Shown here one piece after another: positions 47,499-55,898 of a DNA stretch of 64,000 bases. The stretch is from DATAOG01 sp963798075 (GTDB lineage Bacteria > Pseudomonadota > Alphaproteobacteria > Geminicoccales > Geminicoccaceae): the NCBI GenBank assembly GCA_963798075.1, contig CAWCRU010000022.1:124001-188000 (forward strand), written 5' to 3'. The notes under the pieces are model-generated. The model searched no databases, was not told where the DNA came from, and saw only the letters and a list, made by a program, of their open reading frames with translations. Every line of letters starts with the position of its first letter. Positions within the stretch are counted from its first letter, which is position 1. The position numbers and the translations under genes were made by a program.

Positions 47499-47821
47499 GC
47501 CCGACCTCGAATGCCCGCGCCCGGCGCCGGACGATAGGGTGGAGGTTGCTCGAAGGAAAGCGATATTCTACCGGACCGCGGCGCCGGCATGAGGGGCCGG
47601 GCCGGACTGCCGGCCGTGATCCCGGTGCCGGGTGCAGGCCGCATCAGGGCGGCGCTGCCGACCGCGGTTGGCCTGGGCCTGGCGGCGAAGCGGGGTGGTC
47701 AGCTCCGCGGATGGCACCGTCCGCAGGGGCCGGGAAAATCTCGCCCGCCCGTGCGCCCGGCCTCGGCTCTTGTGCTATGGTAGCGAACTCTGCGCCCACT
47801 TCGCGAGTCCTGGCCGCTCCG
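47499..47821. other. Divergent intergenic region gtrA / greA-like gene
   Basis: These 323 bases hold no gene I can support. Promoters for gtrA (minus) and the GreA-like gene (plus) are expected here. A short patch, gcgatattctaccgg near 47558-47572, is AT-richer than the rest. Confidence 0.35.
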
Positions 47822-48307
47822 ATGAGCCGTGCCTTCGTCAAGGAGAGCGATGCGGCCGGCGTCCTGCCGTTGCCGGATCGCCCGATCAGCAGCGCCCGCA
47901 ATCTCGTGACCCGGCGCGGGCTGCGGCTGATCGAGCGGGCGCTCGCGCGGCATCGGGGCGAGCTTGCTGCCGCGACCGCCGCCGGCGACCGCGAGGCGGT
48001 CGGCCGGGCGGCGCGGGAGCTCCGCTATTGGGCGGCGCGGCTTGCCAGCGCCGAGGTCGCCGAACCGGGCGCAGACGGCGATCGCGTGGTCTTCGGGACC
48101 GCCGTCACCCTGCGCCGGGCCGACGAGCGAGTCCTGACCTTGCGGATCGTCGGCGAGGACGAGGCCGATCCAACGGCCGGCCGGATCGCCTGGACGACGC
48201 CGGTGGCGCGGGCGCTCCTGGGCAGCCGGCCGGGCGATCTTTGCACGTTGCCGACCGGCGAGGTCGAGGTCCTGGCCATCGATCCGACCGCCGAACCCCC
48301 TGAATAG
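47822..48307 (+). CDS. GreA/GreB-family elongation factor-like protein
   Basis: The 161-residue protein has an N-terminal helical part (LVTRRGLRLIERALARHRGE) and a C-terminal FKBP-like Gre domain with DRVVFGTAVTLRRAD and GRIAWTTPVARALLGSR, then PGDLCTLPTGEVEVLAI. The amino-terminal coiled coil is shorter than in GreA, as in GreB-like and Rnk-like relatives. It may bind RNA polymerase, but cleavage-stimulating acidic tip residues are not obvious. Confidence 0.78.
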   Translation: MSRAFVKESDAAGVLPLPDRPISSARNLVTRRGLRLIERALARHRGELAAATAAGDREAVGRAARELRYWAARLASAEVAEPGADGDRVVFGTAVTLRRADERVLTLRIVGEDEADPTAGRIAWTTPVARALLGSRPGDLCTLPTGEVEVLAIDPTAEPPE

Positions 48308-48493
48308 CGCCGCCTCGGGCGGCCCCGATCGACCCTTCGCCGGCGCCCGCAAGGGCCTGAGCTTTGGCGCCCCGAGATCCGAGGACAGCCCGGGGTCGGA
48401 GGCCTTTTTTGGGTGGGATCGCTTTTTCGGGGATTAGCGGTTGCCGTTCAGACGTTGGTATCCGCGATAGGGTTGAAGACCGAGGTGAAGGAC

Positions 48494-48700
48494 ATGGCCA
48501 TCGACGACCTGCCGCGGCCCTGGCTGCTGGCGGCACTGACCGGCCTGAGAGTGGCCGAACTGCTGGCTCCGAAGGAACCCGTGGCGACCGCGGTGCGGCG
48601 GCCGGGGCCCGTGTTGCGGCGGGAGCCGAGGCGCGGCCGCCTGGATGCTGATCTCGGCCGGGAGCGGCGCGTCGAGGTCATCGCGGGCCGCCTCAACTGA
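48494..48700 (+). CDS. Possible small protein, unknown
   Basis: A 68-codon frame starts MAIDDLPRPWLLAALTGL behind GAGGTGAAGGAC. It overlaps the end of pyrD on the opposite strand by eight bases. The residues are arginine-rich and could be a by-product of GC-rich DNA. The ribosome site is the main support. The rest of the gap 48308-48493 holds a small GCCGCC-TCG-GGCGGC stem right after the GreA-like gene and a T6 run at 48404-48409. Confidence 0.25.
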   Translation: MAIDDLPRPWLLAALTGLRVAELLAPKEPVATAVRRPGPVLRREPRRGRLDADLGRERRVEVIAGRLN

Positions 48701-49751
48701 GCGGCAGCGCGGCGTCGGCGCCGACCGCATCGCCGATCCGGGCGTAGCCGTCGGCAGCCAGCAGGCGGTCGAGTTCGCTGAGGATGCGCTCGACCACCGT
48801 CCAGCCCTGGTAGACCAGGGCCGTGTAGAGCTGGAGCGCCGAGGCGCCGGCACGGATCTTGGCGTAGGCGTCGGCGCCGCTCGCGATGCCGCCGACCCCG
48901 ATCAGGGGCAGGCGACCTCCCGTCAGACGAAAGAAGCGGCGGAGCTGCTCGGTCGAGCGCGCGAACAGCGGCGGGCCGCTGAGCCCGCCCGCCTGAGCGC
49001 GGTCGGGCTCGCTCAGGCTCTGGGGTCGGCTCACGGTCGTGTTGCTGATGATCAGGCCGTCGATCCCGCGCGCGAGCGCGACCTTTGCGATCGCCGCCTC
49101 GTCGTCGGCCGCAAGGTCGGGCGCGATCTTGAGCAGCAGCGGCTTGCGCCCGCCGCCGGCGGCGAGGGGGCCGCGGGTCTCGAGCAGCGCGCCGAGCAGG
49201 GCGTCGAGGCGGTCTTGGCGCTGCAGATCGCGAAGGCCCGGCGTGTTCGGCGAGGACACGTTGACGGTCACGTAGTCGACCAGGGGGTAGAGCGCCCGCA
49301 GGCAGCCGACGTAGTCCACGATCGGCTCGGCACTGTCGCGGTTGGCGCCGATGTTGGCGCCGAGCGGCCCGGGTAACGGACCCAGCTTCCGCAGCCGGGC
49401 ACCGACCTCGCCCAGGCCATCGTTGTCGAAGCCCATGCGGTTGATCAGCGCCCGCTGGCGCCGCAGCCGGAACAGTCGCGGCCTCGGATTGCCCGCCTGC
49501 GGCCGCGGCGTCACCGTGCCGATCTCGACGAAGCTGAAGCCGAGGCCGAACAGGCCCGCGGCCGCCTCGGCGCTCTTGTCGAGGCCGGCCGCGAGCCCGA
49601 GCGGGTGCGTCAGATCGAAGCCGCAGAAGGACGTCCTCAGGCGCGGCGAGGATGGAGGCGTGACGGTTGGACCCAGCCCGCGCCCGAGCGCCCACAGGGC
49701 CAGCCCGTGCGCGGTCTCGGGTGGCAGCAGATGCAGGGCACGCATCAGCAT
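48693..49751 (-). CDS. pyrD: Dihydroorotate dehydrogenase (quinone), class 2
   Basis: The 352-residue membrane-associated flavoenzyme of pyrimidine synthesis shows the N-terminal amphipathic part (MLMRALHLLPPETAHGLALW), GLAAGLDKSAEAAAGLF, GANIGANRD, TVNVSSPNTPGLR and the end LIGVGGIASGADAYAKIRAG. It passes electrons to ubiquinone. No pyr neighbours are present. Confidence 0.95.
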   Translation of the reverse strand: MLMRALHLLPPETAHGLALWALGRGLGPTVTPPSSPRLRTSFCGFDLTHPLGLAAGLDKSAEAAAGLFGLGFSFVEIGTVTPRPQAGNPRPRLFRLRRQRALINRMGFDNDGLGEVGARLRKLGPLPGPLGANIGANRDSAEPIVDYVGCLRALYPLVDYVTVNVSSPNTPGLRDLQRQDRLDALLGALLETRGPLAAGGGRKPLLLKIAPDLAADDEAAIAKVALARGIDGLIISNTTVSRPQSLSEPDRAQAGGLSGPPLFARSTEQLRRFFRLTGGRLPLIGVGGIASGADAYAKIRAGASALQLYTALVYQGWTVVERILSELDRLLAADGYARIGDAVGADAALPLS

Positions 49752-49869
49752 GGGCGCGCCCGCTCGCGCGAAGGGCTGAGCGTCTTCGACTTACCGCCGA
49801 TTGCGGTCGTCATGACGGCACCCAAAGAGGCCTGCCCACCCGCCTGGCCGGTCGATCGCGATCGATGGT

Positions 49870-49975
49870 CCCTCGGGCTCTCTGTGTGACGCAAGGATGC
49901 GCACGGTCGCGTTCTCCGCGATCACGGTCAAGGACGTCGATCTTCGGCTGCGGATCGGCGCCGGTCAGGCCCGGA
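49870..49975 (+). pseudogene. Remnant of a comM/yifB 5' end
   Basis: The bases encode MRTVAFSAITVKDVDLRLRI followed by GAG, matching the start of the complete comM at 53.4 kb (RLRTVAFAGIDVKDVDVQVQ). The match ends after the glycine, and what follows is unrelated. It is a short decayed piece of a second comM copy on the same strand 3.4 kb upstream, with the tyrosinase operon in between. Confidence 0.6.
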
Positions 49976-50016
49976 CGATGCCTTCTCGACGCGGCGCGGC
50001 GACCGGTTGGGCGATC

Positions 50017-50451
50017 CTACTCGAGAAAAACCGGCGTGAGCTCGACTTCGAGGCCCTCCCGGGGAGGCGTCGGCAGATCGAGCGCAATGTGGAGCGCGGC
50101 GCCGGGGCGGAGCAGCGCGGTGCGCTCGTCCGGTGTCACCGAGAGATAGTAGTCGCCCGTCCGGTCCGCGGGGAAGATCGAGAACCGCCCGATCTCCGCC
50201 CCGCCGGGCAGGGTCACGACGACGCCGAAGGGGACCATTCCCGGATTTTCGATCCGGGTCACCCGGACGCGAATGAGGTCGTGTCGGGTTGGGACCCGAT
50301 CGTGCGTCCGGGCAACCGGGGTCACGGCATCCGGCAGCTTGTCGCCGAGGTGGACCACGGGATCGGCCTCGCTGGCGGCCACGGGCATCCCCAACGCCGC
50401 CACCAGGAGGGCGACCGACATGAGCCGCGGCCCCAGGCGGCGGCGCATCAC
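50017..50451 (-). CDS. Small secreted protein in the tyrosinase operon
   Basis: The 144-residue protein begins with a signal peptide (MSVALLVAALGMPVAASEAD). The mature part is rich in beta-forming residues (LIRVRVTRIENPG, FGVVVTLPGG, FSIFPADRTGDYYLSV) and has no cysteine and few histidines. Its ATG overlaps the tyrosinase stop by four bases, so the two are translated together. It resembles in pattern the beta-sandwich that closes plant polyphenol oxidases. It may be a chaperone, shield or partner for the tyrosinase, but its family is unrecognised. Confidence 0.7.
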   Translation of the reverse strand: MMRRRLGPRLMSVALLVAALGMPVAASEADPVVHLGDKLPDAVTPVARTHDRVPTRHDLIRVRVTRIENPGMVPFGVVVTLPGGAEIGRFSIFPADRTGDYYLSVTPDERTALLRPGAALHIALDLPTPPREGLEVELTPVFLE

Positions 50452-51884
50452 TGTCCTCTGATCGCCGCCGGCGTGGTCACGACCTCCAGCCCGCCGATCG
50501 CGATCCGAACCGGCTCGCGCACACCCGTCTCGAACGGGGTGGCAAGCAGGGAAATGGTGACCGGGTCAGTGAGCGACAGCATCCCGCCGGCGCGCAGGCG
50601 AGCCACGGTATCGGTAATGTCCAGATTGTAGTTCAGCGAATGCATGGCGTGGTGCGCTTCGGGATCGGTAAAGAACCCGAAGCTGCCGGCGAAGTGCGGA
50701 TCGTCGACGGGGGTGCGCGCCGTCGCCTCGGGCTGGTTCACGAACACCACTACGAAGCTGTCGTTGCGGGCCGGGGGCGTGATGTCGAAGACGCGGAGCA
50801 GGATGCGCGCGGCGCCTTGGTCGGTCGCGGCCAGCGAATCGAGCATGGGCTCGGGCAGGCGCAGCGATCGCGTGACCGACTTGCCGGTCTCGAGCACGAG
50901 GTTGGTCGCGACCGGCGCCGCCGCGAGGACCCGATGCCGGATATTGCCGCCGCGTTCGAGGTCCTCGGCGAAGGCACGGCTGCGCTTGGCGAGGCGTGCG
51001 ACCGGCACCGAATCGCCCATCGCGGTGGGCTCGAAATCGTAGTCCCAGTAAGGCATCAGCGCCGTCGCCCCGCAGGTGATCTCGACGGGCGAACCGTCCC
51101 CGTCCACGAACATGCCGGTCAGGTTGAACAGGCCCCAATCGCCGTCGGCGATGTTGGGATTGCCGCGATCGATGTTCCAGTGCGCCCAGAGGCAGTCGAT
51201 GAAGTTGTGGTGGCACCAGAACACTGGGTCCAGCGGGGAAGTGAAGGTACCCATCGTGCCGCCGACGAAGCCGTGTATATTGTTGTGCGGCGTCGCCTCG
51301 AGCTCGCCGTAGCTGGGCGGGCCCGCGGGGCGCAGCGCCGTCGAGGCGTAGCTTGCGAACTCCTCGAAATTGGTCAGCGCGAGAATGCCCTCGATCACCG
51401 ATTGGCCGACCCACAGGTCGCTCGCCAGCGAGGTCGGACCGGCCGAGCGCGGCGAGTAGTCGAGGTTGCCGGTCCAGAACGGCGCCGGGATCGCGCGATC
51501 TGCCTGCCAGTTCCAAAACGGAAGAGCGAAGTCCGTCACGCCGGTCAGCTCGCGGCAAATGCTCTCGAAATAGAATAGATAGGCGCGATGCCACGGCAGG
51601 AAATACCAGTTGCCATGGGGACAGAAATTCAAATGGATCTGGGCCTGGTTGTCCCAGTTGCGCGGGTCGGTCCCCGGCAGGGCTTGCATCGCCGCGACGG
51701 CGGCATCATAGGTCGCGATGTCGGTGGCGGCGCCGGGCGACGTCACGCTCTTGCGCACCGGGCGATTGGCCACGTCTTCCTGCCACGCCTCACAGCCGCC
51801 GGTGGCGGCGAGCGCGACGAAAGCCGAGAGCGAGGCGCCGCCCTTCAAGGCCGTACGGCGCGACAACTGTGAATACAACATCAT
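50448..51884 (-). CDS. Tyrosinase / polyphenol oxidase, Tat-exported
   Basis: The 478-residue type 3 copper protein starts with a twin-arginine signal (QLSRRTALKGGASLSAF). CuA histidines lie in IHLNFCPHGNWYFLPWHRAY, and CuB in HNNIHGFVGG with DPVFWCHHNFIDCLW. A C-terminal beta domain follows (RILLRVFDITPPARNDSFVV), as in polyphenol oxidases, where it covers the active site. It should oxidise phenols to quinones in the periplasm or outside. The ribosome site is GAGGGG. A secreted partner gene overlaps its end. Confidence 0.92.
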   Translation of the reverse strand: MMLYSQLSRRTALKGGASLSAFVALAATGGCEAWQEDVANRPVRKSVTSPGAATDIATYDAAVAAMQALPGTDPRNWDNQAQIHLNFCPHGNWYFLPWHRAYLFYFESICRELTGVTDFALPFWNWQADRAIPAPFWTGNLDYSPRSAGPTSLASDLWVGQSVIEGILALTNFEEFASYASTALRPAGPPSYGELEATPHNNIHGFVGGTMGTFTSPLDPVFWCHHNFIDCLWAHWNIDRGNPNIADGDWGLFNLTGMFVDGDGSPVEITCGATALMPYWDYDFEPTAMGDSVPVARLAKRSRAFAEDLERGGNIRHRVLAAAPVATNLVLETGKSVTRSLRLPEPMLDSLAATDQGAARILLRVFDITPPARNDSFVVVFVNQPEATARTPVDDPHFAGSFGFFTDPEAHHAMHSLNYNLDITDTVARLRAGGMLSLTDPVTISLLATPFETGVREPVRIAIGGLEVVTTPAAIRGQ

Positions 51885-51957
51885 ATCCCCTCTCTATGCC
51901 CGGCCGACTGGTGCAGCCGCCGGGTCATCGTTCAGACGCCGTCGGTGGCGCCCCGCT

Positions 51958-52869
51958 TCAGAAGCAGGACGCGCGCGCGAAAAAGGCGCACGCGCCGACC
52001 GGCAGGGCGTCGCTGCCTTGCCGGCACCAGGGATCGGTTTTCGCAAGCGCTGGCCGGAAGGTGCCTGGCTCGAACCACACGTGCGTCGCCCAAAAGCGGC
52101 CGTGCTTCTGGTCTTCGTGAAATTCGCGCGTCTTCAGATCCGATTTGGTGACGGCATTGCAGCCCCCTGCATCGATTCGCTTGCCCGCGTTGATCGCTGA
52201 CTTCTTCAGATCGTTGTCGGTCGCGCAGGTGAAGCCGCCATCACCCGGCGAGCGATGGTAGCCGGCTTCGTGGATGAACCACTTGAACGCGGGAATTGCC
52301 GGCATGCTGGTCGGAGCGGCCTGATCGTCCCGGGAAATGGTGAAGCTGTAGCCCATGCCGATGATCCGCCAGTCGTCTTGATCGTGACCATCCTTCTGGA
52401 AAAACAGCAATCCGGGATCATCCAACCTGCCGCTGGCGTCCGCGGCCGGCTTGGGCCAATTGCCCTGAACCATCGTGATGCCGAACCCTTTGAGCTCACC
52501 GTGGCCGGTGGCGAGCGCGCCCGAGGGGTGCGCGTCAAAGAAGCTCGGGTTCTTGGCCTTTTGGGCGCCGTTGAAATGGGGATACCTGGTCCTCACCGTG
52601 GTCGCGGCGATCCCCAGTGCCGAGTCGCTCGCCTCGACCCACATCTCGCCGCCACAGCTGGTCCGCACCCATTCCCGGGGCTTCGACGGCAGAGGCTGAT
52701 TGTCCGGCAGCGGTGGACAGTCGGGATCGTCATCGCAGACGGCGAGATTGCAGATTTTGTCGGCCGCGCACGGTTGATCCATGCCTCCCACCGCGGCAAG
52801 GCGGCTCCGCTCTTCAGCGGCGCATGGCTGGCACAGCGTCAGGAGGAGCGCGAAGGTGGTCAAGAGCAC
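51958..52869 (-). CDS. Secreted cysteine-rich protein of unknown function
   Basis: From the GTG at 52869 the 303-residue protein has a signal peptide (VLLTTFALLLTLCQPCAAEE). A cysteine-rich stretch follows (DQPCAADKICNLAVCDDDPD), then a body with VRTSCGGEMWVEASDSALGI, WRIIGMGYSFTISRDDQAA and a cysteine-containing end. An upstream extension to 53037 is open but does not look like protein. No family was recognised. It is on the same strand as the tyrosinase operon and 73 bases upstream of it, so it may share its promoter. Confidence 0.65.
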   Translation of the reverse strand: MLLTTFALLLTLCQPCAAEERSRLAAVGGMDQPCAADKICNLAVCDDDPDCPPLPDNQPLPSKPREWVRTSCGGEMWVEASDSALGIAATTVRTRYPHFNGAQKAKNPSFFDAHPSGALATGHGELKGFGITMVQGNWPKPAADASGRLDDPGLLFFQKDGHDQDDWRIIGMGYSFTISRDDQAAPTSMPAIPAFKWFIHEAGYHRSPGDGGFTCATDNDLKKSAINAGKRIDAGGCNAVTKSDLKTREFHEDQKHGRFWATHVWFEPGTFRPALAKTDPWCRQGSDALPVGACAFFARASCF

Positions 52870-53035
52870 CCTCGTGCGCTCAATGCCGCCGGGGCCCGCC
52901 GGTGCGCCGGCGCTCGAATGGACCGCATCGCGACCTCCGCGGCGCCGTGCCGGTGCCCAATGAATCCGTCTTTCAATGCCGTCCCCTTGCGGCTGGCGCC
53001 AGTCTGCAACCCAATCGGAGAACGCGACAGCTGGC

Positions 53036-53049
53036 AATTTAATTAAATT
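53036..53049. promoter_or_regulatory. AT-rich palindrome upstream of the secreted protein / tyrosinase genes
   Basis: AATTTAATTAAATT is a perfect 14-base palindrome in an AT-rich island (about 53036-53065, with TATAGTATCATT next to it) inside very GC-rich DNA. It lies about 170 bases before the GTG of the secreted protein gene and is a candidate promoter or operator for the three-gene secreted block. Confidence 0.4.
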
Positions 53050-53355
53050 TATAGTATCATTCCCTGGTCGTCGTGTCTATCCGAAAACGCCATCATCCCG
53101 GGCGTGCGGATTCGCTGCGGCGGCCCGAATCCGTCACTCGACGATCAAGAGACTTACGGTTTATTCAGGCTTGCGCCATGTCAGAATGAGCTTTGAGAGG
53201 CTGAATCGCGGCTCAATGCATAGGATGAGGGCCGATCGCCTTTTGGCCCAGCGGGCGCGGGTATTCAACCATCGATAGATTTTTGCTTTACCGAATTCCC
53301 GCTCCGTGCGAGGATCGTCGCGGATGTGCGGCGTGGGCGGGACCGGACCGTTGCG
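53050..53355. other. Intergenic region before comM
   Basis: No gene is supported in these 306 bases. The comM promoter is expected near 53270-53330, where the DNA is less GC-rich (gatagatttttgctttaccg). Confidence 0.35.
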
Positions 53356-54903
53356 ATGACGACCGAGCGGCCATCGCTGGGGGTCGCCCGGCTGCGCACC
53401 GTCGCGTTCGCCGGCATCGACGTCAAGGACGTCGACGTCCAGGTCCAGATCAGCGCCGGCCTGCCGGCCTTCACCGTGGTGGGCCTGCCCGACAAGGCGG
53501 TCGCCGAATCGCGCGAGCGGGTGCGCGGCGCGCTCGGCGCCATGGGGCTCGGCCTGCCGCCCAAGCGGATCACGGTCAACCTGGCGCCGGCCGACCTCGC
53601 CAAGGAGGGCAGCCACTTCGATCTGCCGATCGCGCTGGGTCTGCTGGTCAGCCTCGGCGCCCTGCCCTCGGACGCGATCCAGGGCTATCTGGCGCTGGGC
53701 GAGCTCGCGCTGGATGGCGGCATCCTGCCGGTCAGCGGCGTCCTGCCGGCCGCGGTCGCGGCGGCCTCGCGCGAGCTCGGCCTGATCTGCCCCGGCGCCT
53801 GCGGCGGCGAGGCCGCCTGGCTCGGCAACGACATCGAGATCCTGGCCTGCGGCTCGTTGCTGAGCCTGATCAACCACTTCAACGGCACCCAGGTGCTCTC
53901 GCCGCCCAGTCCGAGGATCGTCGACCAGGAGGCGCGCTACCCCGAGCTCACCGACATCAAGGGTCAGGAAACCGCCAAGCGGGCGCTCGAGATCGCCGCC
54001 GCCGGCGGTCACAATCTTCTCCTGATCGGCCCGCCCGGCGCCGGCAAATCGATGCTGGCAGCGCGCCTTCCGGGCCTGCTGCCGCCGCTCGATCCGGCCG
54101 AGATCCTGGAAGTGAGCCTGGTCGCTTCGGTCGCCGGGCTGCTCCACGACGGCCGCCTGACCGAGCGCCGGCCGTTCCGCAACCCGCACCATGCGACCTC
54201 GGTCGCGGCGATGGTGGGCGGCGGCCAGTACGCCCGCCCGGGCGAGGTTTCGCTCGCCCACAAGGGCGTGCTGTTCCTGGACGAACTGCCGGAATTCGGC
54301 CGCGCCGTGCTCGAATTGCTGCGCGCCCCGCTCGAGCTCGGCAAGATCACGGTCGCGCGCGCCAACCACCACGTGACCTACCCCGCCCGCTTCCAGATGG
54401 TCGCGGCGATGAACCCCTGCCGCTGCGGTTTTCTCGACAATCCCGCGCTTGCCTGCGCGCGGGCGCCGCGCTGCGCGCGCGACTACCAGGCCAGGATCTC
54501 GGGCCCCTTGTTCGACCGCATCGACCTGCACGTCGAGGTGCCGGCGCTCGCGCCCGTCGAGATGAGCCTGCCCAGCCCCGGCGAAGCACGTGCCACGGTG
54601 GCCGCCCGGGTCGCGCGCGTGCGCGAGCTCCAGGCGGATCGTTTTGCCCAACTGCACGAGCCGGGGCTGCGCACCAACGCCGAGGCCGAGGGCGAGCTGC
54701 TCGACAAGATCGCAACCCCGGACGCCCCGGGCCGCGAGCTTTTGCTGCGCGCGACCGAGCGCATGCACCTGACCGCGCGCGGCTATCACCGCGTGCTCCG
54801 GGTCGCGCGCACGATCGCCGACCTCGACGGCATGGTCCACGTCACCCGCGGCCACATCGCCGAGGCCCTCTCCTTCCGCCGCGTCCAGCCCGACCGCCGG
54901 TGA
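53356..54903 (+). CDS. comM: YifB/ComM family magnesium-chelatase-like AAA+ ATPase
   Basis: The 515-residue protein has the N-terminal S5/LonC-like domain (VAFAGIDVKDVDVQVQISAG, LPDKAVAESRERVRGAL), the Walker A GPPGAGKSMLAARLPG, the segment LFLDELPEFGR (Walker B) and the C-terminal GYHRVLRVARTIADLDG. ComM is a branch-migration helicase that helps integrate transforming DNA in naturally competent bacteria, and it is widespread beyond them. The ATG at 53356 gives the normal MTTERPSLG start. Confidence 0.94.
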   Translation: MTTERPSLGVARLRTVAFAGIDVKDVDVQVQISAGLPAFTVVGLPDKAVAESRERVRGALGAMGLGLPPKRITVNLAPADLAKEGSHFDLPIALGLLVSLGALPSDAIQGYLALGELALDGGILPVSGVLPAAVAAASRELGLICPGACGGEAAWLGNDIEILACGSLLSLINHFNGTQVLSPPSPRIVDQEARYPELTDIKGQETAKRALEIAAAGGHNLLLIGPPGAGKSMLAARLPGLLPPLDPAEILEVSLVASVAGLLHDGRLTERRPFRNPHHATSVAAMVGGGQYARPGEVSLAHKGVLFLDELPEFGRAVLELLRAPLELGKITVARANHHVTYPARFQMVAAMNPCRCGFLDNPALACARAPRCARDYQARISGPLFDRIDLHVEVPALAPVEMSLPSPGEARATVAARVARVRELQADRFAQLHEPGLRTNAEAEGELLDKIATPDAPGRELLLRATERMHLTARGYHRVLRVARTIADLDGMVHVTRGHIAEALSFRRVQPDRR

Positions 54904-54975
54904 CGGCCGGGGCATGCGCTGGCAGCGTCCCCGCTGCCATGCTAAGGAAGTGTGGTGGCCGCAAGGAGCCTCGGT

Positions 54976-55497
54976 ATGGCGGTTCAAGTCAAGGCAAGGT
55001 CGAGCGACCTCTACGAGCAGGACCTCTACGCCTGGTCCGAGGCGCAGGCTGATCTGCTGCGCCGGCGTCGCTTCTCCGAGCTCGACCTGGAGCACGTCGT
55101 CGAGGAGATCGAGGACGTGGGCGGAAGCCTGTACCGCGAGGTCCGCTCGCGGGTCAGAACGATCATCGAGCACCTCTTGAAGCTGGAGCACTCGGCGGCC
55201 ACCGAGCCGCGCGCCGGCTGGGAGCGAACGCTCCGCACCCAGCGCGCCGACCTCGCCGAGGACCTGACGCCTTCCCTCCGCCCGCGCATCGAACGCGGCT
55301 TTGCCCGCTTCTACGAAGCGGCGCGGATCGAAGCCGCGGCGGCGCTGCGCGCCCACGGCGAACCCGCGGCCGCCGACGCCCTGCCGCTGGCCTCCCCGTA
55401 CACGCTCGACCAGACCATCGGAAACTGGCTGCCGAACCAAGCCCGTGGGCCACAATCAGGCTCAAAGGTTCCTGACACCTTTTTTGTTTTTCTCTGA
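54976..55497 (+). CDS. DUF29 family protein (copy 3)
   Basis: The 173-residue protein shows the DUF29 core DLYEQDLYAWSEAQADLLR, LEHVVEEIEDVGGSL, IIEHLLKLEHSA and the closing PYTLDQTIGNWLPN. Beyond that the last about 20 residues are encoded by a T-rich repeat (see 55464-55530), so the original stop has probably been replaced. The start at 54976 (MAVQVKARSSDLYEQ) is preferred. It stands alone after comM. Confidence 0.85.
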   Translation: MAVQVKARSSDLYEQDLYAWSEAQADLLRRRRFSELDLEHVVEEIEDVGGSLYREVRSRVRTIIEHLLKLEHSAATEPRAGWERTLRTQRADLAEDLTPSLRPRIERGFARFYEAARIEAAAALRAHGEPAAADALPLASPYTLDQTIGNWLPNQARGPQSGSKVPDTFFVFL

Positions 55498-55530
55498 CAC
55501 CTTTTTTGTTTTTCTGACACTTTTCTTTGA
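55464..55530 (+). repeat. T-rich tandem repeat with hairpin
   Basis: The unit CTGACACC followed by TTTTTTGTTTTTCT occurs from 55472 and 55494, with a shortened third copy from 55514 (spacings 22 and 20 bases). The first unit is preceded by AAAGG so that AAAGGT-N7-ACCTTT forms a hairpin followed by T runs, which could end the DUF29 transcript. I associate this AGGTGTCAG-type sequence (read on the other strand) with REP-type transposase neighbourhoods, but no transposase is present here. Confidence 0.7.
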
Positions 55531-55570
55531 TGCCTTTTTCTTTGGCCTGGCTACCGATGGGCTTCGCGGC

Positions 55571-55783
55571 TCAACAGGTGGCGCGCGTGGGGTCGGGGGA
55601 CGGGCGTCGGGGGAGCTCCGGGGCGCGTTCGGCCGCCGCGCGGGACTGGTCCGGCGTCGATGGCTCCGGCGGGTTGGCGGCGAGACAGGCCTCGATCTCG
55701 TCGAGGGTCCCGCCGATTGCGCTGTGCTGCTGCCGCAGCCGGGCGATCAGGCCGCACAGGCGGTCCACCCTGTCCTCGTCCAT
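55571..55783 (-). CDS. Small hypothetical protein with coiled-coil N-terminus
   Basis: The 70-codon frame starts MDEDRVDRLCGLIARLRQQH and continues SAIGGTLDEIEACLAANPP, which looks like a short coiled coil, then a proline-rich tail. No family is known to me. It is the only candidate in the 400-base gap 55498-55898; support comes only from codon pattern and helical periodicity. Confidence 0.4.
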   Translation of the reverse strand: MDEDRVDRLCGLIARLRQQHSAIGGTLDEIEACLAANPPEPSTPDQSRAAAERAPELPRRPSPDPTRATC

Positions 55784-55898
55784 CGACCCTGTCCTTCGCG
55801 AACTCGGGGAAGCCGCATCGGAGGATGGGCCCGGCACCTTAACGACGCCCTAGCAGCCCGTTGCGCAGTCTCCTAGCCCCGCCCCGGATCGGCAGCGC

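Noticed and set aside
48404..48432. Terminator at the T6 run after the GreA-like gene
   Set aside because: The T run (48404-48409) is not preceded by a good stem; the nearest perfect stem (GCCGCC-TCG-GGCGGC) is almost 100 bases away.
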